From: Paludibacter sp.
Lineage (GTDB): Bacteria > Bacteroidota > Bacteroidia > Bacteroidales > Paludibacteraceae
NCBI GenBank assembly: GCA_019163375.1
Contig: JAFLKK010000019.1
Location: forward strand, 275,586 to 339,585
DNA: 64,000 nt
Reading direction: 5' to 3'
Shown here: positions 35,398 to 45,600 of the stretch, in pieces
How positions within the stretch are numbered: position 1 is the stretch's first letter
Layout: every line of letters starts with the position of its first letter
Program-made: the position numbers and the translations under genes
Notes under the pieces: generated by a model
Seen by the model: only the letters and a program-made list of their open reading frames with translations
The model's database searches: none
What the model was told of the DNA's origin: nothing

Positions 35398-36909
35398 TCA
35401 GTGGATTGATGTCGAATTGTACGCTTTTCCGATATTTTCTATAATGTCACCGGCAATAAGCGACTCAGTTGATTGGTTTTTTAATGCCAGGTCACCAGCA
35501 AGTCCGTGAAGGTAAACGCCAACTTTAGCAGCATCTACAGGAGCATAAGCTTGTGCCATTAATCCTGCTAGCATTCCTGTGAGTACATCGCCCGATCCTG
35601 CTGTTGCCATGCCCGAGTTGCCGGTACTGTTGAAATACAGCTTCCCATTCGGAGTTGCGATAAGCGTATTTGCACCCTTCAAAATAATGATTATTTGAAG
35701 TTCTCGGGCATATTCCGAGGCTTTTATCATTCGGTCGTAGCCTGAGTTGCACTTTCCGAAAAGTCGTTCAAATTCTTTTGGGTGAGGAGTTATGATGCTG
35801 TTTTTGGGTATAAGTGGAAGTAATTCTTTATTTTGAGAAATAATGTTTAGAGCATCTGCATCTAAAATACACGGTTTGTTATAATTTTTCAGAAAATGGT
35901 GTAACATTTCCACCGTTTCTGCATTTTTGCCAATTCCGGGTCCTATAGCAACAGCATTGTAAGTTTCCAATGTTTCTATTTCTGTTATGAAATTGTCGAC
36001 CTTGTCCGACTGAAAAATAGCTTCTGGAACAACCGATTGGACGATAATTCTATTTGCGGCTGCACTATGAACAGTAACCAATCCTGCTCCACTACGCAAG
36101 GCAGCTCTTGCCGATAAAACAGCAGCCCCAGCCATGTCTAAGCTTCCGGCTGCAATAAAGGCGTGACCAAATGTGCCTTTGTGCGAAAATTTATTCCGTT
36201 CTTTTAAGAGCGAAAGAATATCGTTTTGCTCCAGATAAAACAAATTACTTTCGGTCATTTCAATTGCTTTCGGATGTAATTCAATGGCAACCGTCCTCCA
36301 GTTTCCAACATACTTTGCATTTTCGGGAAGAAGAAATGATAATTTTGGAAATTGGATGCTGAGTGTATAATCAGCCCTGACAATTATTGAAGAATCCTCA
36401 ATTGTATTTTCTTCGCCATGAAGTCCCGACGGAATATCAATTGCCACTACTTTACAACCACTGCTGTTCATCCATTCAACTGCCTGAGCGTAACTGCCGG
36501 TTAGTGGTCGGCTCAATCCGGAACCAAAGAGGCCATCAATCAGAATGGAGTCTTCGTTAATAGAAGGAGCAATGAATTCATTTCCTAATTCGGTCAAAGC
36601 TGTAGGGTATCTTTCCAGTAGCCGTTTCCTATTTGTCTCACAGTCAACAGAAAGAGCGCCTGTGTGCAATAAATAGGAAGAAACGGGATAACCCAACTGC
36701 AGTAACATTCTAGCCATTGCCAGCGCATCTCCACCATTATTTCCCGGGCCAGCAAGAACGCAAATAGTTTGTAAATATGGGAATTGTCCAACAAACTCCC
36801 AATAAAGAGCATCGGCAGCCCGCTCCATTAAATCGATAGATGCAATGGGTTCGTGCTCAATAGTGTACTGATCAAGCTGTTTGATTTGAGTAGTGCTGAA
36901 GAATTTCAT
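35398..36909 (-). CDS. nnr: Bifunctional NAD(P)HX epimerase / dehydratase
   Basis: Metabolite-repair enzyme (503 aa). The N-terminal YjeF_N domain (about 1-215) has VLAGPGNNGGDALAMAR and the GLFGSGLSRPLTG motif and epimerises hydrated NAD(P)H. The C-terminal ribokinase-like domain has AIGPGIGKNAE, ILDADALN, TPHPKEFERLFG and the anion-hole GSGDVLTGMLAGLM near residue 435, and uses ADP (or ATP) to dehydrate the S-epimer. Fusion is the normal bacterial form. Both sites look intact. Confidence 0.92.
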   Translation of the reverse strand: MKFFSTTQIKQLDQYTIEHEPIASIDLMERAADALYWEFVGQFPYLQTICVLAGPGNNGGDALAMARMLLQLGYPVSSYLLHTGALSVDCETNRKRLLERYPTALTELGNEFIAPSINEDSILIDGLFGSGLSRPLTGSYAQAVEWMNSSGCKVVAIDIPSGLHGEENTIEDSSIIVRADYTLSIQFPKLSFLLPENAKYVGNWRTVAIELHPKAIEMTESNLFYLEQNDILSLLKERNKFSHKGTFGHAFIAAGSLDMAGAAVLSARAALRSGAGLVTVHSAAANRIIVQSVVPEAIFQSDKVDNFITEIETLETYNAVAIGPGIGKNAETVEMLHHFLKNYNKPCILDADALNIISQNKELLPLIPKNSIITPHPKEFERLFGKCNSGYDRMIKASEYARELQIIIILKGANTLIATPNGKLYFNSTGNSGMATAGSGDVLTGMLAGLMAQAYAPVDAAKVGVYLHGLAGDLALKNQSTESLIAGDIIENIGKAYNSTSIH

Positions 36910-36940
36910 TGTCAGAGGTGTTGGTAGTTATATGTGCTGA

Positions 36941-36948
36941 CAAATATA
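36941..36948 (-). promoter_or_regulatory. Candidate -7 element of nnr
   Basis: Reads TATATTTG on the minus strand, 31 bases upstream of the start codon. No -33 box at usual spacing. Confidence 0.4.
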
Positions 36949-37021
36949 TGCAAAATAGGACAAATACTATTTGTTTCTAAAATTTTTGCTGTCTCTTTTT
37001 CTTTTGTAGGTAGAAAAAAGT

Positions 37022-37051
37022 GTTCGAATTATTAATTTATGCATATCTTTG
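37022..37051 (+). promoter_or_regulatory. Promoter of the NagB-PIG-L gene
   Basis: TATCTTTG at 37044-37051 fits TAnnTTTG exactly. TTCG at 37022-37025, 18 bases upstream, is a one-mismatch -33 box. Confidence 0.5.
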
Positions 37052-37085
37052 AACTAGCTTTTTGATCCCAACTTCAATTTGAAAG

Positions 37086-39485
37086 ATGTTTACAATGGAA
37101 ACTAAAAAATATATCACCGAAAGCAAAGTAGAAGACTATTTCGAAAAGCAATTCAAGAATCCGGACATCAAAAAATCGGATGAAAAAATCAAGGTTGTTG
37201 TGGTTGATAATTATATCAATCTGGGTCAAATCACAGCTCTGCGTTTTTTGGAATGGGTAGCACTCAACCCGGGTGGAGTAGTAGCACTTCCAACTGGAAA
37301 AACGCCGGAATTTTTCATTAAATGGATGAAATATTACCTCGAGAACTGGGATGCGGAGATGAAGACAGGATTACTGCATAAAATAGGATTGGATGTAACA
37401 TTAAGGCCTGATTTCAAGTCGCTTTATTTTGTAATGATTGACGAGTTTTTCCCGCTCGATCCATTGCACGAACGCTCGTTCAATTACTTTGTGAAGCGTT
37501 TTTATATTGAAGGATTTGGATTTGATGAAAAAAAGGCACTTTTCATTGATACTTTCAATATACCTGAAGCCGATCAGGCTTATCTGGATGGCTGTAAGAA
37601 TATTGCTGAAATTTTCCCCGAAGGAATTATTGACCTGAGTCTGCGCATCAATCATCCCGACAACGAAAGAGCGGCATTGCAAAAGAAAACCATTAAATAC
37701 TTCGACCAATTCTGCGAAAATTATGAAGAAAAGATACGAGAAATGGGTGGGATTGGATTCTTTCTTGGTGGCATTGGTCCAGATGGTCATATAGCGTTCG
37801 ATGTAAAAGGGTCGAGTCATCATTCACATACCCGACTAACTAATATCAACTACGAAACACAGGCCGCTGCGGCTGTCGATCTTGGCGGTATTGAATCGGT
37901 GCGTAAAAAAGCAGTTATCACCATTGGGTTGAATACCATCACGCATAATCCGGACGTAGTGGCCATTATTATTGCCGCCGGCGAATCGAAATCTCAGTTG
38001 ATTGCCTCGGCTATCGAGTCGCAACCTTCGTTGGAATACCCCGGCAGTGCGCTTCAGAAGCTGGAAAACTCACGGTTTTATCTGACGAAAGGAGCCGCTA
38101 TAAAACTCCATGAACGCAAAAGAATTGCGATCCTTGAGCAACCCAATCCGGATACGAAAACCCTTGATAAATTGATTGTTGACGGGGCTTTGGAAGAAAA
38201 TGTTACGTTGCAGGAAATGACTTCCGAAAATTTTAAAACCACCAATCAGTATTTGCTTTTAGCTCAACAAGTGAGTGGCGAATCGTTGGCTTCATTGGCA
38301 CAAGCCACTCATAAACGCATTGTAGAAAAGCTCAAAAAAGGTCTTAATCCGCCTATTCAAAGTAAGATATTACACACAGCTCCTCATCACGATGATATTG
38401 AGTTGGCTTATTTCCCTTTATTGCACCATTTGGTACGGTCGGAACACAACGACAATCATTTTGTGTATTGCACAAGTGGTTTTACATCGGTTACTAACGA
38501 GTATATCAATAGTAATCTGATAGCACTGAGGAATTTGATTGCCAGCGGGAAAATTGAGAAATACCTTGATAACAAACGCCTTTTTGAACAAGATGGCTTC
38601 TGGGACGATATCACCGGAACATTGAACGCCATTGCCAATAAAAATAGCGAAGAACAAAGCGTTTACATTGCTTGCCGGTTGGCTCGCCATTTGGTTCGTT
38701 GGTTGAAGGTAAAGACTTTGAAAGAGCTTTTGCCTACGCTAAATGAAACCATTCAACATCTTTCAACCATTGATCCGGGAACGAAGGAAACGGAAATAGC
38801 GCAGGTCATTAAAGGCTGGACGCGTGAGTTTGAAGCAGAACTGGTTTGGGAACATTTTGGTATCGGACTGGATCATGTTTCGCACCTTGGATTGCAATTT
38901 TATACCAGCGATATTTTTGTGGAATATCCTGATCCCGACCGCGATGTAAAACCGATTTTAGATTTGCTCGAAAAGGTTCGTCCTAACATTGTATCCTTGG
39001 CGTTGGATCCCGAAGGTAGTGGTCCCGACACGCATTTTAAAACGCTGATAGCCATTTCTAATGCTTTGGAAAAATATGTAGAGAAATATCACGTCACCGA
39101 TTTAAAAATCTGGGGATATCGGAATATCTGGTCGAAATTCCATATCAGCGATGTGAGCATGATTGTTCCTGTTTCGCTGAATTCGTTTGCAGTGCTCAGC
39201 AGTATGTTCAACAATTGTTTTGTAAGTCAGAAATCGGCCTCTTTCCCGAGTTATGAATACGAAGGTCCATTCAGCGATCTTGCACAGCGCATTTGGGTGG
39301 AGCAACATCACCAATTGACGACACTCTTTGGACGCGATTTCTTTTATGATAGCAAATTGCCATTACTAAAGCGTTCGTACGGAGCTATTTATCTTAAGGA
39401 AATGACTTATAAAGAGTTTTGCAGCGAAATAGAATTTATAAAAGGTATGATTGATACCAAAAAAGGATTAAAAGAGTTGAAATAA
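37086..39485 (+). CDS. NagB-like glucosamine-6-phosphate deaminase fused to a PIG-L deacetylase domain
   Basis: A 799-aa two-domain protein. Residues about 1-370 resemble glucosamine-6-phosphate deaminase: ALPTGKTPEFFIKWM (near 66), the DEFFPLDP acid pair (near 119) and FLGGIGPDGHIAFD (near 224). Residues about 430-790 resemble PIG-L/LmbE deacetylases, with the zinc-site opening TAPHHDDIE (near 430). Joined activities could deacetylate an N-acetylamino-sugar and then deaminate it, but the order of the domains and the phosphate requirement make the true reaction uncertain. Similar long NagB-like proteins are known in Bacteroides. A second ATG at 37095 is an equally possible start. Confidence 0.8.
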   Translation: MFTMETKKYITESKVEDYFEKQFKNPDIKKSDEKIKVVVVDNYINLGQITALRFLEWVALNPGGVVALPTGKTPEFFIKWMKYYLENWDAEMKTGLLHKIGLDVTLRPDFKSLYFVMIDEFFPLDPLHERSFNYFVKRFYIEGFGFDEKKALFIDTFNIPEADQAYLDGCKNIAEIFPEGIIDLSLRINHPDNERAALQKKTIKYFDQFCENYEEKIREMGGIGFFLGGIGPDGHIAFDVKGSSHHSHTRLTNINYETQAAAAVDLGGIESVRKKAVITIGLNTITHNPDVVAIIIAAGESKSQLIASAIESQPSLEYPGSALQKLENSRFYLTKGAAIKLHERKRIAILEQPNPDTKTLDKLIVDGALEENVTLQEMTSENFKTTNQYLLLAQQVSGESLASLAQATHKRIVEKLKKGLNPPIQSKILHTAPHHDDIELAYFPLLHHLVRSEHNDNHFVYCTSGFTSVTNEYINSNLIALRNLIASGKIEKYLDNKRLFEQDGFWDDITGTLNAIANKNSEEQSVYIACRLARHLVRWLKVKTLKELLPTLNETIQHLSTIDPGTKETEIAQVIKGWTREFEAELVWEHFGIGLDHVSHLGLQFYTSDIFVEYPDPDRDVKPILDLLEKVRPNIVSLALDPEGSGPDTHFKTLIAISNALEKYVEKYHVTDLKIWGYRNIWSKFHISDVSMIVPVSLNSFAVLSSMFNNCFVSQKSASFPSYEYEGPFSDLAQRIWVEQHHQLTTLFGRDFFYDSKLPLLKRSYGAIYLKEMTYKEFCSEIEFIKGMIDTKKGLKELK

Positions 39486-39507
39486 GTTTTTTTGTGGGGA
39501 CAAACAA

Positions 39508-39542
39508 AACGAGCTAAGGAGTTTCTTATTCCTTAGCTCGTT
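39508..39542. terminator. Bidirectional terminator between NagB-PIG-L and rlmF
   Basis: Perfect 13-bp stem (39508-39520 and 39530-39542) with a 9-base loop between converging genes. Confidence 0.7.
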
Positions 39543-39557
39543 ATAATGTGTTCTAAA

Positions 39558-40529
39558 TCAAAATGCATTCCACCTTGTGCTTCTCCAACCATTTTGTTGG
39601 TCTTCTTTTAAAAATGTCCACGCCACAATGCGGCTGGATTTTGTTCCCTGGCTCATTTCGATTGTTTTTACTTCAACGGCACTTACATTTTGGAGTGCTT
39701 CATAGACACTCTTCAGTAATGATTTTCTCGATATTTGTGTTGTAAACCAAAAACAGTTGGACCCAAACTGCTTGCTTTGGCGTATCATGGTGCGCACAAA
39801 ACGCTCCTCACCACCTTCGCACCAAAGTTCGTTGCTCTGACCGCCAAAATTCATTACCGGCGTGGTTATCTTTTTGTGGTTCAAGCTACTCATTTTGCTT
39901 AATGTTGCCTTCTGGGCTTCTTCCATCGAAGTATGAAACGGAGGATTACAGATGGTAATATCTATCGGTTCGTTTCGGAGCATGATGCCGTGGAAAATAT
40001 CATTTGGATTTTCTTGCAATGAAAGAGTAATCTGATTGGCCAGTTTCGGATTGTTATTGCAAATTTTTCGAGCCGATTCGAGGGCTGTCGCATCAATGTC
40101 AGATCCTACAAATGTCCAACCGTATTCTTTGTTGCCAATAATTGGGAAAACACAACTGGCACCAACACCAATATCCATGCATTTTACTTTGCCTCCAACA
40201 GGAATTTTACCTCCATTGGAACTGCCTAGCAAATCGGCAATGTGATGAATGTAATCCGCACGTCCCGGTATGGGCGGGCATAAATAGCCACTGGGGATAT
40301 CCCAATAGCCGACAGAATAATACTGTTTCAACAAGGCTTTGTTCAGCCATTTTACCGCTTTTGGATTTGCAAAATCAATCGATTCATCACCGTATTCATT
40401 CAACTTTACATATTTGGCCAGTTCAGGGCAAGTGATTATCAATTGCTTAAAATCATAACGTTCCCGATGTTTATTGCGAGGATGTAAGACGGTTTTTTCA
40501 GCGGGGTGTACTTTTTTAATATCGGCCAT
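39558..40529 (-). CDS. rlmF: 23S rRNA (adenine1618-N6)-methyltransferase
   Basis: SAM-dependent N6-adenine methyltransferase (323 aa from the ATG at 40529). It has HPRNKHRERYDF at the N-terminus, the SAM loop DIGVGASCVFPIIG (near residue 112), and the N6-MTase catalytic motif NPPFHTS (near 174). Length and blocks match RlmF, which methylates A1618 of 23S rRNA. The TTG start at 40565 is excluded because it overlaps the -7 box. Confidence 0.92.
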   Translation of the reverse strand: MADIKKVHPAEKTVLHPRNKHRERYDFKQLIITCPELAKYVKLNEYGDESIDFANPKAVKWLNKALLKQYYSVGYWDIPSGYLCPPIPGRADYIHHIADLLGSSNGGKIPVGGKVKCMDIGVGASCVFPIIGNKEYGWTFVGSDIDATALESARKICNNNPKLANQITLSLQENPNDIFHGIMLRNEPIDITICNPPFHTSMEEAQKATLSKMSSLNHKKITTPVMNFGGQSNELWCEGGEERFVRTMIRQSKQFGSNCFWFTTQISRKSLLKSVYEALQNVSAVEVKTIEMSQGTKSSRIVAWTFLKEDQQNGWRSTRWNAF

Positions 40530-40562
40530 TTCAATTGTATTTGAGAAGTTTGTATTTGCTTG

Positions 40563-40570
40563 CAAAGGTA
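40563..40570 (-). promoter_or_regulatory. Candidate -7 element of rlmF
   Basis: Reads TACCTTTG on the minus strand (TAnnTTTG), about 34 bases upstream of the chosen ATG. It decides the start of rlmF. Confidence 0.5.
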
Positions 40571-40740
40571 CGGATTATTGAGTGTAATGGTGCAGAAATA
40601 AGAAAATGATTATTTGACAGAGCCAGCAAATCGAGAACCGGTTTTAGGAACAATGGAAATGTGTCTGTTTTGAATGTAAAATAAGCTTTTTTCTACTTTG
40701 TTTAGATTTTGTATTGAAAATGTAATTTTATTAGTTGCAT

Positions 40741-40751
40741 ATGTCAATCAT
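40741..40751. promoter_or_regulatory. Possible MarR half-site upstream of marR
   Basis: gtcaatcat here (40743-40751) is identical to half of the 11-bp inverted repeat at 41240-41264, which lies on the other side of the MarR gene. It is near a weak -7 box (ttcctttg, 40758-40765). Confidence 0.4.
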
Positions 40752-40786
40752 TATTCGTTCCTTTGCATAAAATTTAATATCTGAAA

Positions 40787-41245
40787 ATGGAAATAGTAAA
40801 AATGCCTTTAGGAATGGTCGTTATTAAAATGTTGAAACCAATGTTTTGTGTATTGGAAATGCGTGCCGCTAAGCAGACAGATCTAAAGCTTACGATGCCT
40901 CAGTTTGTTTTACTTTTTACAATAAATGAGGAAAAGGAAGAGGTAATTTTGAAAGATATGGCCGAGAAATTGGGCAAAGATAAGTCAGCAATATTGAGAA
41001 TGATTGACTTATTAGAAAAGAAAGAACTTGTACGTAGGGTAGTTGATCAAAATGACAGACGGAAAAACCAACTAATGGTTACCAAAAAGGGTGAACGTCT
41101 TATTGCTGAATTTCGCAAAATAGAATCGGAATTGAATAGTGAGCTTTTGGAAGGACTTTCGGAAGCCGATATGGAGACTTTTTATAAAGTTGCGAATCAC
41201 ATACAAATCAAATCAGAACAATTAAAAATCGCCTCGACAATATGA
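40787..41245 (+). CDS. MarR family transcriptional regulator
   Basis: Winged-helix regulator (152 aa). The DNA-binding part runs from about residue 40 to 110 (VILKDMAEKLGKDKSAILRMIDLLEKKELVRR, split around residues 56-85), followed by the beta wing DQNDRRKNQLMVTKKGERL. The gene directly precedes a tripartite RND pump, so it probably represses the pump and itself. Shared GTCAATCAT half-sites on both sides of the gene support this. Confidence 0.87.
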   Translation: MEIVKMPLGMVVIKMLKPMFCVLEMRAAKQTDLKLTMPQFVLLFTINEEKEEVILKDMAEKLGKDKSAILRMIDLLEKKELVRRVVDQNDRRKNQLMVTKKGERLIAEFRKIESELNSELLEGLSEADMETFYKVANHIQIKSEQLKIASTI

Positions 41246-41264
41246 TTGACATAGTCAATCATAT
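41240..41264. promoter_or_regulatory. Candidate MarR operator upstream of the RND pump
   Basis: Perfect 11-bp inverted repeat (41240-41250 and 41254-41264) with a 3-base spacer, overlapping the marR stop codon (41243-41245). The size and symmetry suit a MarR dimer; there is no T run, so it is unlikely to be a terminator. Confidence 0.55.
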
Positions 41265-41424
41265 TCAATATAGGTAAAGAAATACAAAGGAACTCCATTC
41301 TTTCTGACGAAAACAAACTCGGTTAAACCAACCAAGTGGACGTGGGTGGAGTTATCAATTCTTTGTTTTAAAAGTAATCATATCTATTATAATTAATTAT
41401 TATCAAAGTTGTAAAGTTAAGTGT

Positions 41425-42495
41425 ATGAAATCAAGAAAAATTTTAGTTGGAAGTATAGCACTGCTATTGTGCATCACTTCGTGTAAGAACAAGAAAGCCG
41501 AAGCAAATCCTGCAGATCAGGTGAAAGCTTTTCCTGTTGCCACCATGGCTATTCAGGATGTGGAATTGCAGGCAAGCTATCCTGCCGTGCTCAAAGGTCA
41601 GCAAGATATCGACATCAAGGCTCGCGTTGAGGGATATATTGATGCTATTTATGTTGACGAAGGTGCAACCGTACGAAAAGGGCAGCCATTGTTTAAAATT
41701 AATTCTCCTTCGTCGGTTCAATTAATTGAAAATGCGAAGGCCAATTATAATACTGCTAAACTGGATGTGGAACGCATTCGTCCACTGGCCGAAAAAGGAA
41801 TTCTTAGTCAGGTTAAGCTTTCGGCATACGAAAATGTGCTTGCTTCGGCAAAAGCTACACTTGATCAGGCAAGGGCAGCGTTAGGCTGGACAACCGTTAC
41901 AAGCCCGGTAAATGGGGTGGTTGGTGCAATTGCTTTCCGTCAGGGGAGTTTAGCTACTAATACTACAGTATTAACAACGGTATCGAATATATCCAATGTT
42001 GTTGCCTATTTTTCGGTTAACGAAAAGGAATTGTTGTTATTATTGAAGGAATTTAAAGGTACTACTCAGGCCGAAAAGATTAAAAATATGCCGGCAGTAA
42101 AGTTGTTGCTTTCTGATGGTACCGAATATGAAGAGACCGGACGTATCGAAACGATTTCGGGTGTGGTTGATGCAACATCGGGTTCAGTAAGCTTTCGCGC
42201 TTTGTTCCCAAACAAGCATGGTTTGTTGCGCAGTGGTTCCAGTGCTAAGGTTATAATTCCAAGTGAACACAAAGGAGCGATTGTTATTCCTCAAAAAGCC
42301 ACATTTGCTCAACAAGATAAGATACTTGTATATAAATTCCAGGGCGATTCGGTGATTCAAAAAGTAGTTCGCGTGAAAACAACTCCTGATGGTCAGGGTT
42401 ATGTAGTTACCGAAGGTTTGACAGTTGGCGACAAAATAGTTACCGATGGTATTGCCACTTTGACGAACGGTCAGAAGATCAAAGAACAAAAGTAA
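41425..42495 (+). CDS. RND efflux periplasmic adaptor lipoprotein (AcrA family)
   Basis: Membrane fusion protein (356 aa). The signal ends in a lipobox (LLLCITSCKNK). The lipoyl halves ARVEGYIDAIYVDEGATVRKG (split near residue 66-86) and TSPVNGVVGAIAFRQGSLAT (near 160) flank a helical hairpin. The C-terminus has the typical VIPQKATFAQQDKILVY. It couples the RND permease to the outer-membrane channel encoded next. The three genes form a clear operon with marR upstream. Confidence 0.9.
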   Translation: MKSRKILVGSIALLLCITSCKNKKAEANPADQVKAFPVATMAIQDVELQASYPAVLKGQQDIDIKARVEGYIDAIYVDEGATVRKGQPLFKINSPSSVQLIENAKANYNTAKLDVERIRPLAEKGILSQVKLSAYENVLASAKATLDQARAALGWTTVTSPVNGVVGAIAFRQGSLATNTTVLTTVSNISNVVAYFSVNEKELLLLLKEFKGTTQAEKIKNMPAVKLLLSDGTEYEETGRIETISGVVDATSGSVSFRALFPNKHGLLRSGSSAKVIIPSEHKGAIVIPQKATFAQQDKILVYKFQGDSVIQKVVRVKTTPDGQGYVVTEGLTVGDKIVTDGIATLTNGQKIKEQK

Positions 42496-42503
42496 ATTAA
42501 GTC

Positions 42504-42524
42504 GTTACAAGTATTTAGTTACGA
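42504..42524. repeat. Heptad array after the RND adaptor gene
   Basis: Units gttacaa, gtattta, gttacga start 8 bases after the stop codon. They are the reverse complement family of cttgtaa/ctaaatt at 24561-24595. gttacaag recurs at 42544-42551. Confidence 0.55.
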
Positions 42525-42627
42525 GCCTGCCTGTGATAGGAAGGTTACAAGACTTATTCTCTGAATGTTATTTCAGAATAACATATCAGTAATTATTTTT
42601 TATTACTTACTCAAATCAAATAGAAAA

Positions 42628-45600
42628 ATGCTAAAAACTTTTATAGAAAGACCCGTTTTATCCACGGTTATTTCCATTCTTTTTGTGGTGTTGGGGATCA
42701 TCGGAATTTTCACATTGCCGATTGAACAATACCCAAACATTGCTCCCCCTACTGTGAGGGTCTCGACCAATTACAGTGGTGCGAGTGCCGATGCCGTATT
42801 AAAAAGTGTAATCGTACCTCTCGAAGAGCAAATCAATGGTGTGGAAGGGATGACCTACATAACATCGTCTGCTGCAAATGGTGGGTCAGCTTCCATTAAT
42901 GTTTATTTTAAACAAGGTATAAATCCCGATATGGCTGCTGTAAACGTGCAAAACCGGGTTTCACAAGCATCTGCTTTGCTTCCATCGGAAGTAACCCGAA
43001 ATGGTGTGACGGTTCAAAAACAACAAAGCAGCACGGTGTTGATGATTATGCTAAAATCAACAAATTCGAATTATGATGATAAATTTCTTCAGAACTATAC
43101 GAACATCAACATCCTGCCACAAGTAAAACGTGTGATGGGTGTGGGTGATGCTACTGTGTATGGTGCTAAGGATTATACCATGCGTGTGTGGTTGAAACCC
43201 GACGTAATGAAATCCTATAATATCACTCCGAGCGAAGTAACTGCCGCATTACAGGATCAGAATATTGAAGCCGCTCCGGGTGAGTTGGGGGCTAACAGCA
43301 ATCAGTCTTTTCAGTATGCTTTAAAATATTCCGGTCGACTAAAAAATGCAGAAGAGTTTGAGAATATTATCATTCGTTCAAAAAATGCACAGGTGCTACG
43401 CCTAAAGGATGTGGCAACAGTAGAGCTTGGTGCTGCGAGTTATTCTATTTCTACCACTAATAATAATGCCGAAGCGGTAATTATGGCCATCAATCAAACT
43501 GCTGGTTCAAACGCTCAGGATATTATCAAGGAAGTAAAAAGTGTAATGGAGAAAGAGTCCAGGAAATTTCCTAAAGGAATCAGTTACGAATATCAAATGG
43601 ATGCAAGTGAGTTCCTCAATGCCTCCATCGAGAAGGTTCTTCATACTTTGTTGGAAGCATTTATCCTGGTATTTATAGTCGTATTCTTGTTTTTACAAAA
43701 TTTCCGTTCTACTCTAATCCCGGCCATTGCCGTGCCGGTGGCTATTGTCGGAACGTTCTTTTTCTTACTCTTGTTTGGCTTTTCTATCAATCTGCTTACG
43801 CTCTTTGCATTGGTGTTGGCTATTGGTATTGTAGTGGATGATGCCATTGTGGTAGTAGAAGCCGTGCATGCCAAGATGGATGCAGGTATGACGGATGCCA
43901 AAGAGGCTTCGATAGCTGCGATGACTGAAATAGCTCCGGCTATTATTTCTATTACGCTGGTTATGGCTGCTGTATTCGTACCGGTAAGTTTTATTGGTGG
44001 AACTAGTGGGGTATTCTTTAAGCAATTTGGACTCACATTGGCAATAGCCATTCTTATTTCGGCTGTAAATGCGCTTACACTTAGTCCGGCCTTGTGTGCT
44101 CTTTTCTTAAAAACTGAGCATAATCCGGATGTTCATGACAAGAGTTTTATTCGTCGATTTTATTATTATTTCAATGTAGGATTCCTTGCAGTAACAGCCA
44201 AATACAAAAAAACACTTGAATTTTTGGGGAAAAAGACGCATCGCTGGATTACCGTGAGCATTATTGTAGCGTTTACTGCTATTTTGGTTGTGCTAATGGG
44301 AATGGTACCCTCAGGATTCGTACCAAATGAAGATAGTGGAAATGTGATGGGTATGATTAGTCTTGCACCCGGTTCTTCGCTTGAACGTACCGCTCAAGTT
44401 AGCCGTGAAGTGACTGAGATAGCCCAATCCATCCCGCATGCGCACAATACCATTAACCTTACAGGACTCAGCTTCCTAGCAGGTTCCGGTAGTTCGTACG
44501 CTTCTATGATTATGAAAATGGATCCATGGGATGAACGTGATATTCTGACATCCGATGTCGCTGCCATGTTGAAACAGCGAACGGATACGATCAAAGATGC
44601 TACCTTCATGTTCTTCGGAACGCCTACTCTTCAGGGGTTTGGTATGAGTAGTGGTGTGGAATTGAAGATGCAGGATAAAACAGGTGGCGATATAAATAAA
44701 TTCTATGGTGTAACCACCGATTTTCTGGATAAACTGCGTAAGCGTCCTGAAGTGATGATGGTTATGAATTCATTTGACCCGCGTTTTCCACAAAAACAAA
44801 TTCAAGCCAATATAGCGAAGATTAAAGATGCCGGACTGACCCTGAATGAAGTAATGGGTACCTTGCAGACCTTTGTAGGAAGTATGTATGTGTCTAATTT
44901 CAATTCGTATGGTAAACAATACCGTGTGGTGGTACAAGCTGCACCTCAATACAGAGCTAAGCTGGATGATTTGAGCGGATTGATGGTGAAAACTTCGAAT
45001 GGAGTAATGGCACCTATTAGCGAGTTTATTACTGTTACGGATGTAACCGGTCCTCAGGCCTTAACGCGTTTCAATTTGTTCTCGTCTATGGATGTTACCG
45101 TTATCCCTAACTATATGAAAGGATATACATCGGGTGATGTATTGAAAGCTTTGAAGGAAATTAAACTCCCTGAAGGATATGGTTATGATTTTGGAGGAAT
45201 GACTCGTGAAGAAGCAAACAGCAGCAATCAAACTATTTTGATTTTTGGTTTGTGTATCATCTTTGTCTATCTGTTGTTGGCGGCTTTGTACGAAAGTTAC
45301 ATTCTTCCGTTTGCCGTTTTGCTTTCGTTGCCTATTGGTTTGGCAGGTGTGTTTGTATTCGTCTTCGTGTCGTTGATGAGTGGTAGTGGTATTGTAAATA
45401 ATATCTATGTACAAATCTCACTCATCATGCTTATTGGTCTGTTGGCAAAAAATGCCATTCTGATCGTGGAATATGCATTGCAACGTCGTCATCAGGGAAT
45501 GAGCATTGTAAAATCAGCGGTTGAAGGTGCTACGGCTCGTTTACGTCCGATCTTAATGACTTCATTGGCCTTTATTTTTGGATTACTTCCGTTGGCACTT

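Noticed and set aside
40530..40565. Longer RlmF frame from a TTG at 40565
   Set aside because: The TTG overlaps the -7 element TACCTTTG, so it cannot be in the mRNA.
42565..42627. 21-residue N-terminal extension of the RND permease
   Set aside because: It starts in a small hairpin and the family begins with MLKTFIERP, matching the ATG at 42628.
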